The notes under the pieces are model-generated. The model was given only the letters and a program-made list of their open reading frames with translations. It did no database searches and was not told where the DNA came from. Below are positions 1 to 8,914 of a stretch of DNA of 52,676 nt, one piece after another. Source of the DNA: Bacteroidota bacterium (GTDB lineage Bacteria; Bacteroidota; Bacteroidia; Chitinophagales; Saprospiraceae); the NCBI GenBank assembly GCA_024642665.1, contig JAHEAR010000001.1, positions 92,764 to 145,439 of the forward strand, given 5' to 3'. Position 1 is the first letter of the stretch. Each line of letters begins with the position of its first letter. The position numbers and the translations under genes are program-made.

Positions 1-118
1 TTACCCCATCAATTGTGCCGCCTGATGATGTTAGAACAACTTTACAGAGCTTGCACTATCTTGAGAGGCGAATCGTATCATCATGAATAAATAATCCTGA
101 CTTACAAAACCTGTTATT
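1..118. other. Window edge, possible 3' tail of an upstream gene
   Basis: Two plus-strand frames are open from the window edge, one to TAA at 88-90 and one to TGA at 84-86. Either could be the last ~28 codons of a gene that begins outside the window. The frame ending at 84-86 has the more protein-like composition (ends LERRIVSS), but the piece is too short to assign. Nothing else is recognisable before the rhomboid gene. Confidence 0.25.
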
Positions 119-748
119 TTGGAGTTTTCAATCACACTTCTGATTATCATTTTTACAAGCCTTGTTTCTTATCAGGGATTTTCCAAGTATGCGCTGATTG
201 ATCGCCTGAAGCACTCCCCTATAAGAGAATACAGAGAAAAAGAATACTACCGACTGCTTACATCAGGTTTCGTTCATGCTGACTGGACACACCTCATCAT
301 CAATATGTTTGTCCTGTACAGTTTTGGTGGGTTTATTGAAAATTTTATTGTGAATGAATTTGGCGTTATACAAGGAAGAATCATCTTCACAGCTTTTTAT
401 TTACTCAATGTCATATTAGCCAATATTCCGACGGCGGTGCGTCAAAAAGATAATCCCTCCTTTTCAAGTATCGGGGCATCGGGTGCTGTGAGTGGAATTA
501 TTTTTGTTTTTATCCTGCTTAAGCCCTGGGCCATGCTATTGTTGTTTTTCATCATTCCTGTACCGGCCATTATTGCCGGAATAGGATATTTGGTGTATTC
601 ATCATGGGCGGCCAAAAAAGGACATGGACGCCTTGACCATTCCGCTCACTTTGCCGGAGCTATTGCAGGCATGCTGATGATTATTCTTTTGAAAAGAGAA
701 ATATTGGGTCATTTTTTTAATCATCTGGTGCATGACTTTCCATGGTAA
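119..748 (+). CDS. Rhomboid family intramembrane serine protease
   Basis: A 209-residue polytopic membrane protein that should cleave transmembrane substrates within the inner membrane. The catalytic dyad is visible: Ser121 in GASG and His177 in SAHFAG. The oxyanion/structural HxxxN motif (His58, Asn62) lies in the second membrane helix. About six hydrophobic helices fit the minimal rhomboid core, with no extra cytoplasmic domain. The start is TTG at 119: no ATG gives a longer in-frame product, and the first helix begins straight after it. No Shine-Dalgarno is visible, as is normal in Bacteroidota. Substrates are unknown. The family call is firm from the motifs. Confidence 0.9.
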   Translation: MEFSITLLIIIFTSLVSYQGFSKYALIDRLKHSPIREYREKEYYRLLTSGFVHADWTHLIINMFVLYSFGGFIENFIVNEFGVIQGRIIFTAFYLLNVILANIPTAVRQKDNPSFSSIGASGAVSGIIFVFILLKPWAMLLLFFIIPVPAIIAGIGYLVYSSWAAKKGHGRLDHSAHFAGAIAGMLMIILLKREILGHFFNHLVHDFPW

Positions 749-1158
749 CCATCATCCATTACAAAAGTGGCGCATGCCCTGTGGTGAAAGGTAAGTGGTG
801 AGTCGCGTGTTGCACAATCTCAGGCCTCTTTTAAGTGAAAAATGTAAAGTGAAAAATAAAGTTGTGATGTGATTCGTAATTCACGCATTCGGTTCCTCCG
901 TCAGAGCCTTTTGTGAAGGCAGGTAATTCGCAATTTCCCTATGCCCTGCGCCTATCATTGTTCGATGCTCCCTATTCCGATATATCGGAACGGGATGAGA
1001 GAATGCTCTATGCTCCCTGCCCTTAGTCGCGTGTCGAATGTCGAATGTCGAAAAATCGCGCATTGCAAAATCTCAGGTCCCCTGAACTACCTCCTTCGTT
1101 GGAGTACAGGGTCTTCGCTGCGCTCCGATCAGGTCCAATAGTCACAGGTCTAAAAGAA
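749..1158. repeat. 410-bp intergenic island of short word-like repeats
   Basis: No gene is visible. The stretch contains two imperfect copies of a ~26-bp phrase (tcgcgtgttgcacaatctca at about 803-822 and tcgcgcattgcaaaatctca at 1055-1074), tandem 'gtcgaat' words at 1031-1049, doubled 'aagtgaaaaat' words near 834-860, and a perfect 16-bp palindrome at 975-990. Short ORFs through it on both strands have no protein-like composition. Similar word-like DNA recurs near the right end of the window. It is probably a decayed or expanding intergenic repeat; its function is unknown. Confidence 0.6.
975..990. repeat. Perfect 16-bp palindrome ttccgatatatcggaa
   Basis: The 16 bases read identically on both strands, with no spacer. 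The palindrome sits in the middle of the repeat island after the rhomboid gene, far from any start codon (168 bp from the pruA stop), so an operator role for a neighbouring gene is not obvious. There is no T-run next to it, so it does not look like a terminator. Confidence 0.7.
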
Positions 1159-2784
1159 CTAATCCAGAAACGGATACCTATAATCCAACGGTGGATTCAT
1201 ATTTTCCTTAATCGTTCTGGCCGACACCCAACGGTACAAATTCATTATACTTCCGGCCTTGTCATTGGTTCCCGAAGCTCTTGCACCTCCAAACGGTTGC
1301 TGCCCCACCACTGCTCCGGTCGGTTTATCATTGATATAAAAATTACCGGCAGCATGTTTTAATCGCTCACTGGTCAGATTGATAGCTTCGCGATCATTGG
1401 CAAAAACAGCTCCTGTTAAAGCATATGGAGAAGTGGAATCCAAAATGGTCAAGACTTTCTTGTAGTCTGCATCTTCATAAACATAAATAGTCAGTACGGG
1501 ACCAAATAATTCATCACACATGGTCACATACTTTGGATCATCCACCTGGATGACTGTTGGTTCAATGAAGTACCCACTTGTCTTATCATAATTTCCTCCC
1601 ACCAATATCTTTGCACCTTTATCTTTCTTGGCTTGTTTGATATAGGAAGTGATTTTATCAAATGCTTTTTCATCAATGACGGCATTAATAAAATTGTCAA
1701 ACTGCTCTGGCGAACCCATCTTCATACTCTTTAAATCTGTCACCAGCTTTTTCTTAATCACAGGCCACAAAGACGCAGGCAAATAAGCCCGACTGGCTGC
1801 AGAACATTTTTGGCCCTGGTATTCAAAAGCGCCTCTGGCTAAAGCAACAGATACAGCCTCCGGGTTGGCCGAGGGATGCGCTATGACAAAGTCCTTTCCG
1901 CCAGTTTCACCTACGATTCTTGGATATGATTTGTAAAGCGAAAGATTTTGCCCGATCGTCTGCCATAATTTTTGAAATACACCCGTACTTCCCGTAAAGT
2001 GCAATCCTGCAAAATCAGGATGATTGAATATAATATCACCGGCAGTTCTACCCTCCACAAAAACAAGATTAATGACACCAGCCGGAAGTCCGGCTTCCTG
2101 AAGAATTTGCATAATCACCTGCGCAGAATAAATCTGAGTTTCAGCCGGTTTCCAAACAATCGTATTTCCCATGAGTGCTGGTGCACAGGAAAGATTTCCG
2201 GCGATAGAAGTGAAATTGAAAGGAGATAAAGCAAAAACAAATCCCTCAAGTGGTCTGTACTCCATACGATTCCAGATTCCGGGATCACTGATGGGCTGAT
2301 CCGCATAGATATCCCGCATAAACTGCGCATTAAATCGAAGAAAGTCACACCACTCCGCTACTGCATCAATTTCTGCCTGAAATGCATTTTTACTCTGCCC
2401 AAGCATGGTGGCGGCATTCATTCTGGCTCGATATGGTCCGGCTAACAGATCTGCAGCTTTCAGAAATATAGCCGCGCGATCCTGCCAGGCCATGGCTTCC
2501 CAGGCGGGTTTCGCTTTCAGAGCAGCCTGAATGGCCTGCTTCACATGAGAGCTACCTCCTTTATTGTACGTACCGAGTTTGTGCTTAAGCTCATGAGGCG
2601 GATGGATATCCACCTTTTCATTTGTATAAATCTCTTTCCCACCGATATACATCGGTATATCTGCTTTTTTGGATTTCAGCTCTTTTAATGCCGCAACCAA
2701 TTTTACACGTTCCGGAGAACCTTTTATATAAGAAAGTACAGGTTCATTATAAGTTTTTGGAAAATTAAATACTGCGTTCGACAT
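1159..2784 (-). CDS. pruA: L-glutamate gamma-semialdehyde (1-pyrroline-5-carboxylate) dehydrogenase
   Basis: A 541-residue NAD-dependent aldehyde dehydrogenase that oxidises glutamate semialdehyde, the product of proline or ornithine breakdown, to glutamate. The catalytic cysteine is Cys327 in GQKCSAASRAY and the general base is Glu293 in GETGGKDF. The N-terminal extension (about 45 residues before the aldehyde dehydrogenase core) and the overall length match the free-standing ALDH4A1-type enzyme, not the PutA fusion, so proline dehydrogenase should be a separate gene elsewhere. The ATG at 2784 gives the family-typical N-terminus. It is followed 48 bp further right by coaD on the same strand, which may be its upstream partner. 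Confidence 0.93.
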   Translation of the reverse strand: MSNAVFNFPKTYNEPVLSYIKGSPERVKLVAALKELKSKKADIPMYIGGKEIYTNEKVDIHPPHELKHKLGTYNKGGSSHVKQAIQAALKAKPAWEAMAWQDRAAIFLKAADLLAGPYRARMNAATMLGQSKNAFQAEIDAVAEWCDFLRFNAQFMRDIYADQPISDPGIWNRMEYRPLEGFVFALSPFNFTSIAGNLSCAPALMGNTIVWKPAETQIYSAQVIMQILQEAGLPAGVINLVFVEGRTAGDIIFNHPDFAGLHFTGSTGVFQKLWQTIGQNLSLYKSYPRIVGETGGKDFVIAHPSANPEAVSVALARGAFEYQGQKCSAASRAYLPASLWPVIKKKLVTDLKSMKMGSPEQFDNFINAVIDEKAFDKITSYIKQAKKDKGAKILVGGNYDKTSGYFIEPTVIQVDDPKYVTMCDELFGPVLTIYVYEDADYKKVLTILDSTSPYALTGAVFANDREAINLTSERLKHAAGNFYINDKPTGAVVGQQPFGGARASGTNDKAGSIMNLYRWVSARTIKENMNPPLDYRYPFLD

Positions 2785-2832
2785 AAAGAATAAATATTTC
2801 TTGTTTATAGAATGAAGGTCACAAACGAACCA

Positions 2833-3297
2833 TTAGAAGGTAACGCCATCAGGCAAAAATGGTTTAGCATTTCCTCCTCCTTTGATGATTTCTCTGACAA
2901 TAGTGGAGCTTATATGGGAGAATTCGGGTTTGCTGATAAAGAATAAGGTCTCTACATCATCCCCCACAATTTGGTTAAGCTGGCTAATCGTTTTTTCATA
3001 ATCAAAATCAGAAGCATTTCGCAATCCCCGAAGCAGATAATGGGCATTCACTTTTTGACAAAAATGAACCGTTAATCCCTCAAAAACATCCACCCGTATC
3101 CTGTCTTCAGCTTGAAAAACATTTTCAATCCAGGACTTACGTTCTTCCAGCGTAAAAAGGGTTTGCTTCTGCGAATTAATCCCAATGGCAATAATCACTT
3201 CATCAAATAAAGGCAATGCACGACGGACTAGATCAACATGCCCGGTGGTGATCGGATCAAATGACCCGGGGAAAACAATTATCTTTTTAGCTTTCAT
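2833..3297 (-). CDS. coaD: Phosphopantetheine adenylyltransferase
   Basis: A cytoplasmic nucleotidyltransferase of ~154 residues that converts 4'-phosphopantetheine and ATP to dephospho-CoA, the penultimate step of CoA synthesis. The family's N-terminal FPGSFDPITTGH motif is present (a T-x-G-H variant of HxGH), as is the C-terminal ISSTIVREII motif that corresponds to the second nucleotide-binding signature. An in-frame ATG four codons upstream (3309) is also possible. I prefer 3297 because family members begin a few residues before the Phe-Pro-Gly motif. The length is standard. Confidence 0.93.
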   Translation of the reverse strand: MKAKKIIVFPGSFDPITTGHVDLVRRALPLFDEVIIAIGINSQKQTLFTLEERKSWIENVFQAEDRIRVDVFEGLTVHFCQKVNAHYLLRGLRNASDFDYEKTISQLNQIVGDDVETLFFISKPEFSHISSTIVREIIKGGGNAKPFLPDGVTF

Positions 3298-3371
3298 AAG
3301 ACTTGACATAGGACTGAACTACAAATATCACACCTTCAGGCCAATATAACACATCATTTCTACTGTTGATT

Positions 3372-4073
3372 TTATTGAAATTTACTATCCGATGTTTTTG
3401 ATTTGCCAATAAATGGAATCATAAGCAGGAGAAAAAGAAATATCATCATAAACTCCCCGAAAAGTATGTACCATGGCCATGGCCCAAACAAGTCAAGGAT
3501 GGAGGCTCCGGGTGGCTTTTGCATGGTATAACTATAATTACTATGCAACAAATGATTGATGATATGGACAATTAATAAATAAACCTGCGCATAGATAATC
3601 GCATGAAAAAAATCCTGCCAATTGATTCGTATCCGATCTATCACAACAACGTAAATGATGGTTATAATAATACCTGCATGCCCTATGAAATATCTGAAAA
3701 AATGAAAAGAGGGAAAACCTTCCGATAAATCAGGGGTAAGGATCGCCTGAAAAGTACCTGCCAACGCCCAAAAATATAATATCCCTATCCATTTCCTTTT
3801 TTTAAATGCAATGATGAATGGCAACATAATGGCCACTATATCACAAAGAAAAAATGGCAAATCGACGAGATAATCGTAAGTCCCAAACATTAACTTAACA
3901 ATGGTGTCGAGAATTACCGTAGCACAGGTCATACCAGCCAATCCAAGGCCAATATCAGTCCTTCTCGGTTCTCCATACTTTTGTCCAATTTTGATTAAGG
4001 AAATGGCAGCCAACGTAATCACCAGTAGTACTGAAAAGTGTTGTTGGGAAAATGTCTCGAAACCGGAACCCAT
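3372..4073 (-). CDS. YwaF/TIGR02206-type integral membrane protein
   Basis: A 233-residue protein with about seven hydrophobic helices and little soluble sequence. The pattern 'F..QH' near the N-terminus, the conserved D-LP-F-LCD-I block around residues 75-85 and an N-H-L-LHSNY-YT segment near residue 180 match the TIGR02206 (YwaF, TP0381) family. The function of that family is not known. It ends 75 bp before coaD on the same strand, so it may be the first gene of a short leftward group with coaD and pruA, though nothing biochemical connects them. Confidence 0.75.
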   Translation of the reverse strand: MGSGFETFSQQHFSVLLVITLAAISLIKIGQKYGEPRRTDIGLGLAGMTCATVILDTIVKLMFGTYDYLVDLPFFLCDIVAIMLPFIIAFKKRKWIGILYFWALAGTFQAILTPDLSEGFPSFHFFRYFIGHAGIIITIIYVVVIDRIRINWQDFFHAIIYAQVYLLIVHIINHLLHSNYSYTMQKPPGASILDLFGPWPWYILFGEFMMIFLFLLLMIPFIGKSKTSDSKFQ

Positions 4074-4429
4074 GTTTTATCAGGCGTTACTTAGTTATCA
4101 AATGTAACGATTCGTTCAAGATCATAAGATGTAATACTATATTTCAATCGCGCCCCCTGTATAATCCATTTTGACGCAAATCCATATGTATGGGCCTTTT
4201 AGAGGACATCAACTTATGGTTCAAAATAAGGTAAGTACATCATTTGCAGGAACGATTTTTATGTCATCAATGCGCTTCCGGCTTTTCCAATAAACCCTAT
4301 AGCTTACTATCGTCAGATTTGAAAGATGCCGGATTATTTGAAAGTTTTTGCAGTGCTTGCAAAACCCGGGATTTCAGAGGAGAAACACTTGATTTCAGCT
4401 CACAAGTGCCAAAAAGAAATGAAAATATG
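4074..4429. other. Intergenic region before the tRNA genes
   Basis: No convincing gene is seen in this ~350-bp stretch. A TTG-initiated open frame from 4244 carries two CxxC pairs (CHQC, CSAC) but runs into the tRNA gene and has no upstream signals; it may be a decayed zinc-ribbon gene. The rightmost part holds the likely tRNA promoter. Confidence 0.5.
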
Positions 4430-4437
4430 TACATTTG
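4430..4437 (+). promoter_or_regulatory. Bacteroidota -7 box of the tRNA promoter
   Basis: TACATTTG matches the Bacteroidota sigma-A -7 consensus TAnnTTTG exactly and lies 13 bp before the tRNA-Val gene, so transcription would begin a few bases upstream of the mature 5' end. No good -33 TTTG box is seen at the usual distance. Confidence 0.45.
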
Positions 4438-4450
4438 TATCCCCTATTTC

Positions 4451-4525
4451 GGGTGATTAGCTCAGTTGGTTCAGAGCGCTGCCTTGACAGGGCAGAGGTC
4501 AGCAGTTCGAGCCTGCTATCACCCA
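4451..4525 (+). tRNA. tRNA-Val (anticodon GAC)
   Basis: A complete cloverleaf can be drawn: acceptor gggtgat with atcaccc (4518-4524), D stem gctc/gagc, anticodon stem ctgcc/ggcag with loop ttgacag (anticodon GAC at positions 34-36, reading GUC), and T stem agcag/ctgct around ttcgagc. The discriminator is A at 4525. CCA is not encoded. Confidence 0.95.
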
Positions 4526-4554
4526 CAACCTGACTTATTTGGTTTTTTTGATTT

Positions 4555-4631
4555 CGGGATGTAGCTCAGCTCGGTAGAGTACACGTCTGGGGGGCGTGGG
4601 GTCGCTGGTTCGAATCCAGTCTTCCCGACCA
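4555..4631 (+). tRNA. tRNA-Pro (anticodon GGG)
   Basis: Acceptor strand cgggatg (4555-4561) pairs with cttcccg (4621-4627), apart from a T-T mismatch at pair 6-67. The D stem is gctc/gagt, the anticodon stem cacgt/gcgtg has loop ctggggg (anticodon GGG, followed by G37 as in proline tRNAs), and the T stem is gctgg/ccagt around ttcgaat. The discriminator A is directly followed by cca, so the 3' CCA may be encoded, unlike in the upstream tRNA-Val. The 29-bp spacing and the terminator behind it suggest a two-tRNA transcript. Confidence 0.94.
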
Positions 4632-4636
4632 CTTTT

Positions 4637-4677
4637 AAGGGTCATGATCCGCCTCAGGCAGATGGTGACCCTTTTTT
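4637..4677 (+). terminator. Rho-independent terminator of the tRNA pair
   Basis: An 8-bp perfect stem aagggtca/tgaccctt encloses a smaller gcct..aggc hairpin and is followed by a run of six T. It lies right after tRNA-Pro on the plus strand. Confidence 0.85.
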
Positions 4678-5018
4678 GTATTCATTCAAGCGCATCTTTT
4701 CCTCCGCAGTAAGCCCATCCGGTCTCAGCCGGACGAGCTAAAATATCCTCAATATTTTGTTGGACAAATCAATCCAATACAGCAGGATTTGATGTAACTT
4801 AACCAGGCATTTAGCTTGAATTCTACTACCTGGTTGAAGTGCATTTGACCCTTCAATCAGGCTTGAATAGTATAAAACCTGAGGTTCCTTTGTCCTGATA
4901 AATAGGCTTATGAACATTTTGGATCGTCTAATATTTGCTAAAGGAGAAAAGAATTTTGCCACTTTCCCCAATAATCTGTATTTTCACTCCCAAAGTCTTA
5001 TCTATCAACAATATACCA
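4678..5018. other. Leader/intergenic region before the T9SS propeller gene
   Basis: I see no gene here. A small imperfect hairpin (tccgg..ccgga at 4718-4733) and a near-consensus -7 box (TAATATTTG, 4929-4937) are present. The latter is ~80 bp before the ATG at 5019 and could drive it. Confidence 0.4.
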
Positions 5019-8000
5019 ATGCACAGAATTTACATATTTACCTTATTCCTATTTGTGGCAACCTTAAGCATGGCTCAGACAAATCTCGAAGCCAGCAGGG
5101 TATTTGGAGGCAATTCAAGCGATGAAGCGAAAGACATCAAAGTGAATTCCACGAAAACGGCCTTATTTCTTGGCGCCAGAACTTTTTCCAATGATGGTGA
5201 TATACCTGAAAATGCAGGTGCAAGTGATTTTTGGATCATGAAAATGGGGTTAGATGGAAGTCCGATATGGAATAAGACTTTTGGCGGACTTAGTGACGAT
5301 GACCTTGAAGTGGTACTTCCCCACCCTGATGGAGGCACGCTTGCTTTTGGAACCACAAGAAACTCCCAAGGGTTGTTTGGCACCTTGTTAGGAAATACCG
5401 GTGGATGGCTGATGCGAACCAATTCAAACGGAAGCATTATTGATGGTCAAATATTTGGAGGGACCATTGCAGAGACAGCTGTCGATGCTTTCAGACACAT
5501 AAGCGGGGAAATCACCATGACCCTTTCCGCAAGCTCACCGATTTTGTATGGTGCTCAGAATAATGGGATCCTTGATGTTTGGGTAGTCCATGTAAATCCT
5601 ACACTGAATAACCAATGGTCTGCTTTATTGGGAGGCACCGGTATAGATATTCCAAATGCCATTACCGGAGATATTAATGGATACACCTACATAGCGGCAA
5701 CAAGTGATTCAAACCTCCCTGGTCTTTCTATGAATGCCGGGGGTACAGATCTCTGGATTATAAAACTTGACCAATCAGGCCAGATGGTCTGGCAGCAAAC
5801 TTTTGGAGGATCCAATGATGATAAGGCCAGTGATATCATTGTACATCCAAATGGCGATGTATATGTAATCGCACATTCTTCTTCCGATGATGGTGATTTC
5901 AATAGTAATTATGGAATAAATGATTTATGGATATTAAAATTAAATGGCGAAGATGGCACCTCAAAAGGCATCTATCATTACGGAGGAAGTGGGAATGATT
6001 ATGACGCTAAATTCGAATTCGCCAACGAAAATCAAATTGTCATTACTGCAAATTCAACCAGTAGTGATATTGATCTTACAGGCAATAAAGGATTTGGTGA
6101 TGCCTGGTCTTTTATCACCAACCTGGATGGTGATATAGTTTCACAAATGAATTACGGGGGATCTTTAAATGACTTTGCTGCAAAAGTAATTAGCGTGGAT
6201 AGTGTATTTCATTTCTATTCCAGCACACTGTCTAAAGATAAAAATGTGCCCTTTAATAGCCTTTCACAATTGAATACATGGTATTATGCTTTAAATCCAT
6301 ATCCTGATACTTGCTCATCAACGTATATATGCCTTCAGGATACGACTACGAACAATCACATCTACCCTCCGGCAGATAACTCTTTAATTTGCGTTGAAGG
6401 ATGCAATGCAGGTTATGGCCCCGGTCCAACATTAAACAATAATGAATGTCCTGATTTTGTGAATGCGACCTCTTACTTTTATATCACTACAGACACTACC
6501 GCAGACCTGCTTACCATAAGTGTTAGCTCCGATGAATTCAATCAACCTCAGATTGCGCTCCTCCGATCCGTTAATTGTACCTCCTTTCAGACCGTAGCTT
6601 GTGCGTCAGGAGAAGATGGTCACGTGGTGATGAATTTCGTTGAAATACAACCAAACAGAACTTATGTCGTAGCCATTTCTGATCTGGAAGGAAATATTGG
6701 ACAGTATGAATTTTGTGCCACCTCTATTGATGTTGATTTTTGCAATAAGAATGATCAAATTTATGTAACATCAACCTCGATGGGAAGCAATTATGTAGGG
6801 CCATTTAAACCGGGTGAAGAAGTTCAGATTTGTTATGAACTTACAGATTGGGACAAGCTTGAATGCAATGGATTTCAAGGTGTTATTCCCACGTTCGGTC
6901 CCGGATGGGACGCTTCATCCTTTGACCAATATGGAAAACCCATTCAAATTGATACGATGCTCACGCCGGCGACTGAAGGTGAATGGGCATGGCACAGACT
7001 GGGTGAAGTGCACTACAACACTTTTAATCCCGTAAGTGGATATGAGGGTGGGCAAGGATTACCTCCCGGTTGGTACTTTACAAACACCACTGATCCACCA
7101 CCTGCAGATGAACCTGATCAGACTACGGGAGACATCGATAATTGCCTCAACAATTCAGACTCCTGGAAGGTATGCTTTACATTGACCGTTGTAGATGAAT
7201 GTGATGCCAATTTAGATTGCACCATCACCATGAAGACTTTTGCAGACGGAGAAATCGGCGTAAATACTAATCTGGGTTGTGGCTATGATCAAAAGGAAGT
7301 ATTTGAAGCAAATATGGTTTGCTGCATTAATCCTTCCATACAACAGATTCAAAACTTTTCGATTTGCAGTGGCGATACGATTGATTTCAAACCGGAAACA
7401 AATCTCTTTCCTCCTGTCACCTATACCTGGACAGCAGATCCGGATCCTTTTATTATGGGGGCTGCTGCCGGCAACCAATTACCACAGTTTTATCAAAACC
7501 TGATTAATGAAACGGCCATTCCGCTTACTGTCCGATATAGCATCAAAGCCCAAACGCAGGATTGCGAAACCAGTTACAAAGATTTTGAAGTGACTGTTTA
7601 TCCAAAACCAACCTCAAGGTTATCGGTCTCTGGTCCGAATATAGTATGCAGTGGCTCTACTGTCACGCTTAACTTCGAAAGCACTGGAACACCGCCATTT
7701 GCCATTGGACTCTTTAAAGACAATCAGCTTTTTGCGAATGTATTAAGCGAATCTACTTTATTAACCATCAATATTGATCCGGTCTTTAGTGGCACCTTCC
7801 GAATCGGAACACTTCAGGATGCTAATTGCTCAGGGTTCGGTACGGGCTCCGTCAATGTGACGATAAAACCGGTCTCCAGTATGCAACTGGATACAACGAT
7901 CTGCGAGGGTGAATCAATTTTAATTGGGGATGACCTATTTTCTGACCCGGGCACCTATACCATAGTATTGGAAAATGCTGGATCAAACAATTGCGATAGT

Positions 8001-8852
8001 ATAGTTAATCTGAATCTGGGTGTTGCACCAATACTTACAGAAACCGTTGACGAAATAATTTGCAACGGAGACACCTTATTTATTTTAGACCAACCCTATA
8101 CAAAGACTATTGATACACTCATTGAGTATATTGGCATGGAAAATTGCCCGAACTTTATTGACTTGCATCTTCTTGTCATGGATACATTTTCCATGAGCAT
8201 CGCCCAAACCATTTGCCATGGTGATACCCTTGATTTTGAAGGCACACCCGTCTATGAAGCAGGATCATATTCCAATGTCGTTGAAATAAGACCCGGTTGC
8301 TTTGAAGAAACAATACTCAACCTGAGTGTCTTACCTCAAATATTTGTGAATGACTTGTCAATTATGGGTGACAATGGTTCCGGAAATGGAGCCATACTGG
8401 TTGAAATAATCGGCGGTACTTCTCCCCTGACTTATTTATGGAGTTCCGGTCAAACCACAGAAAGTCTGTTTAATATAATGCATGGGATATATCAACTGAC
8501 CGTTACAGATGGCCTTGGTTGCACACAGGAATTTGAATTCGAGGTCCCAATGATCTCCGGATCAGTGGACCTGTCTGCGATTGATAGTCGCTTGAAAATC
8601 TGGCCTACCTTGATTTCTTCTAATGATAAAGTTCAGTTGTACAATTCGGGAACTACTAACCTACAGTTACGCTCAATGGATTGGATTGCCACATCAGGGA
8701 GGAAACTAAGTTCTCCGATTGACCTTCCACTGGAAGCAGGTCAGACGATTTCAGCGCCTTTGCCTGGACAGCTGACAGAAGGTATTTATTTTCTGAAAAT
8801 AAAACTTGCTGATGGCGCATCGATCTGGTCAAAAATTTTAGTGATCGATTAA
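5019..8852 (+). CDS. T9SS-secreted propeller protein with SprB-like repeat and type A sorting domain
   Basis: A 1277-residue exported protein. The ATG at 5019 is chosen over the upstream TTG because it directly begins a signal peptide (MHRIYIFTLF..., predicted cut after SMAQ). Residues ~25-430 hold about seven repeats of the form FGGS-xDD...DLWIxKLxxxG, an SBBP-like beta-propeller. The middle has cysteine-containing Ig/PKD-like segments. A SprB-type repeat sits around residues 1110-1180 (GGTSPLTYLWSSGQTT). The last ~85 residues form a type A T9SS sorting domain ending GIYFLKIKLADG...ILVID. It is therefore expected on the cell surface or released. Ligand and function are unknown; an adhesive or structural role is inference. 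It stands alone and ends in a terminator. Confidence 0.85.
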   Translation: MHRIYIFTLFLFVATLSMAQTNLEASRVFGGNSSDEAKDIKVNSTKTALFLGARTFSNDGDIPENAGASDFWIMKMGLDGSPIWNKTFGGLSDDDLEVVLPHPDGGTLAFGTTRNSQGLFGTLLGNTGGWLMRTNSNGSIIDGQIFGGTIAETAVDAFRHISGEITMTLSASSPILYGAQNNGILDVWVVHVNPTLNNQWSALLGGTGIDIPNAITGDINGYTYIAATSDSNLPGLSMNAGGTDLWIIKLDQSGQMVWQQTFGGSNDDKASDIIVHPNGDVYVIAHSSSDDGDFNSNYGINDLWILKLNGEDGTSKGIYHYGGSGNDYDAKFEFANENQIVITANSTSSDIDLTGNKGFGDAWSFITNLDGDIVSQMNYGGSLNDFAAKVISVDSVFHFYSSTLSKDKNVPFNSLSQLNTWYYALNPYPDTCSSTYICLQDTTTNNHIYPPADNSLICVEGCNAGYGPGPTLNNNECPDFVNATSYFYITTDTTADLLTISVSSDEFNQPQIALLRSVNCTSFQTVACASGEDGHVVMNFVEIQPNRTYVVAISDLEGNIGQYEFCATSIDVDFCNKNDQIYVTSTSMGSNYVGPFKPGEEVQICYELTDWDKLECNGFQGVIPTFGPGWDASSFDQYGKPIQIDTMLTPATEGEWAWHRLGEVHYNTFNPVSGYEGGQGLPPGWYFTNTTDPPPADEPDQTTGDIDNCLNNSDSWKVCFTLTVVDECDANLDCTITMKTFADGEIGVNTNLGCGYDQKEVFEANMVCCINPSIQQIQNFSICSGDTIDFKPETNLFPPVTYTWTADPDPFIMGAAAGNQLPQFYQNLINETAIPLTVRYSIKAQTQDCETSYKDFEVTVYPKPTSRLSVSGPNIVCSGSTVTLNFESTGTPPFAIGLFKDNQLFANVLSESTLLTINIDPVFSGTFRIGTLQDANCSGFGTGSVNVTIKPVSSMQLDTTICEGESILIGDDLFSDPGTYTIVLENAGSNNCDSIVNLNLGVAPILTETVDEIICNGDTLFILDQPYTKTIDTLIEYIGMENCPNFIDLHLLVMDTFSMSIAQTICHGDTLDFEGTPVYEAGSYSNVVEIRPGCFEETILNLSVLPQIFVNDLSIMGDNGSGNGAILVEIIGGTSPLTYLWSSGQTTESLFNIMHGIYQLTVTDGLGCTQEFEFEVPMISGSVDLSAIDSRLKIWPTLISSNDKVQLYNSGTTNLQLRSMDWIATSGRKLSSPIDLPLEAGQTISAPLPGQLTEGIYFLKIKLADGASIWSKILVID

Positions 8853-8872
8853 ATCCGGAAAGCGAAAAAAGG

Positions 8873-8914
8873 AAGGGATCCACATCATCTGATGACTATG
8901 CGGATCCCTTTTTT
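8873..8914 (+). terminator. Rho-independent terminator
   Basis: A 9-bp perfect stem aagggatcc/ggatccctt with a 20-nt loop is followed by T residues, 20 bp after the propeller gene stop. The rest of the gap to 9201 shows no gene or clear structure. Confidence 0.88.

Noticed and set aside
881-1362. Short ORFs over the left repeat island
   Set aside because: Composition follows the stuttering DNA on both strands, and one runs into the antisense of pruA.
4244-4456. TTG-started ORF with two CxxC pairs (possible zinc ribbon)
   Set aside because: It runs 6 bp into the tRNA-Val gene, crosses its likely promoter, and has no start signal; chance or decay is more likely than a real gene.
4738-4971. 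77-residue minus-strand ORF before the propeller gene
   Set aside because: No family resemblance or start signal; it lies in the probable leader of the plus-strand gene.
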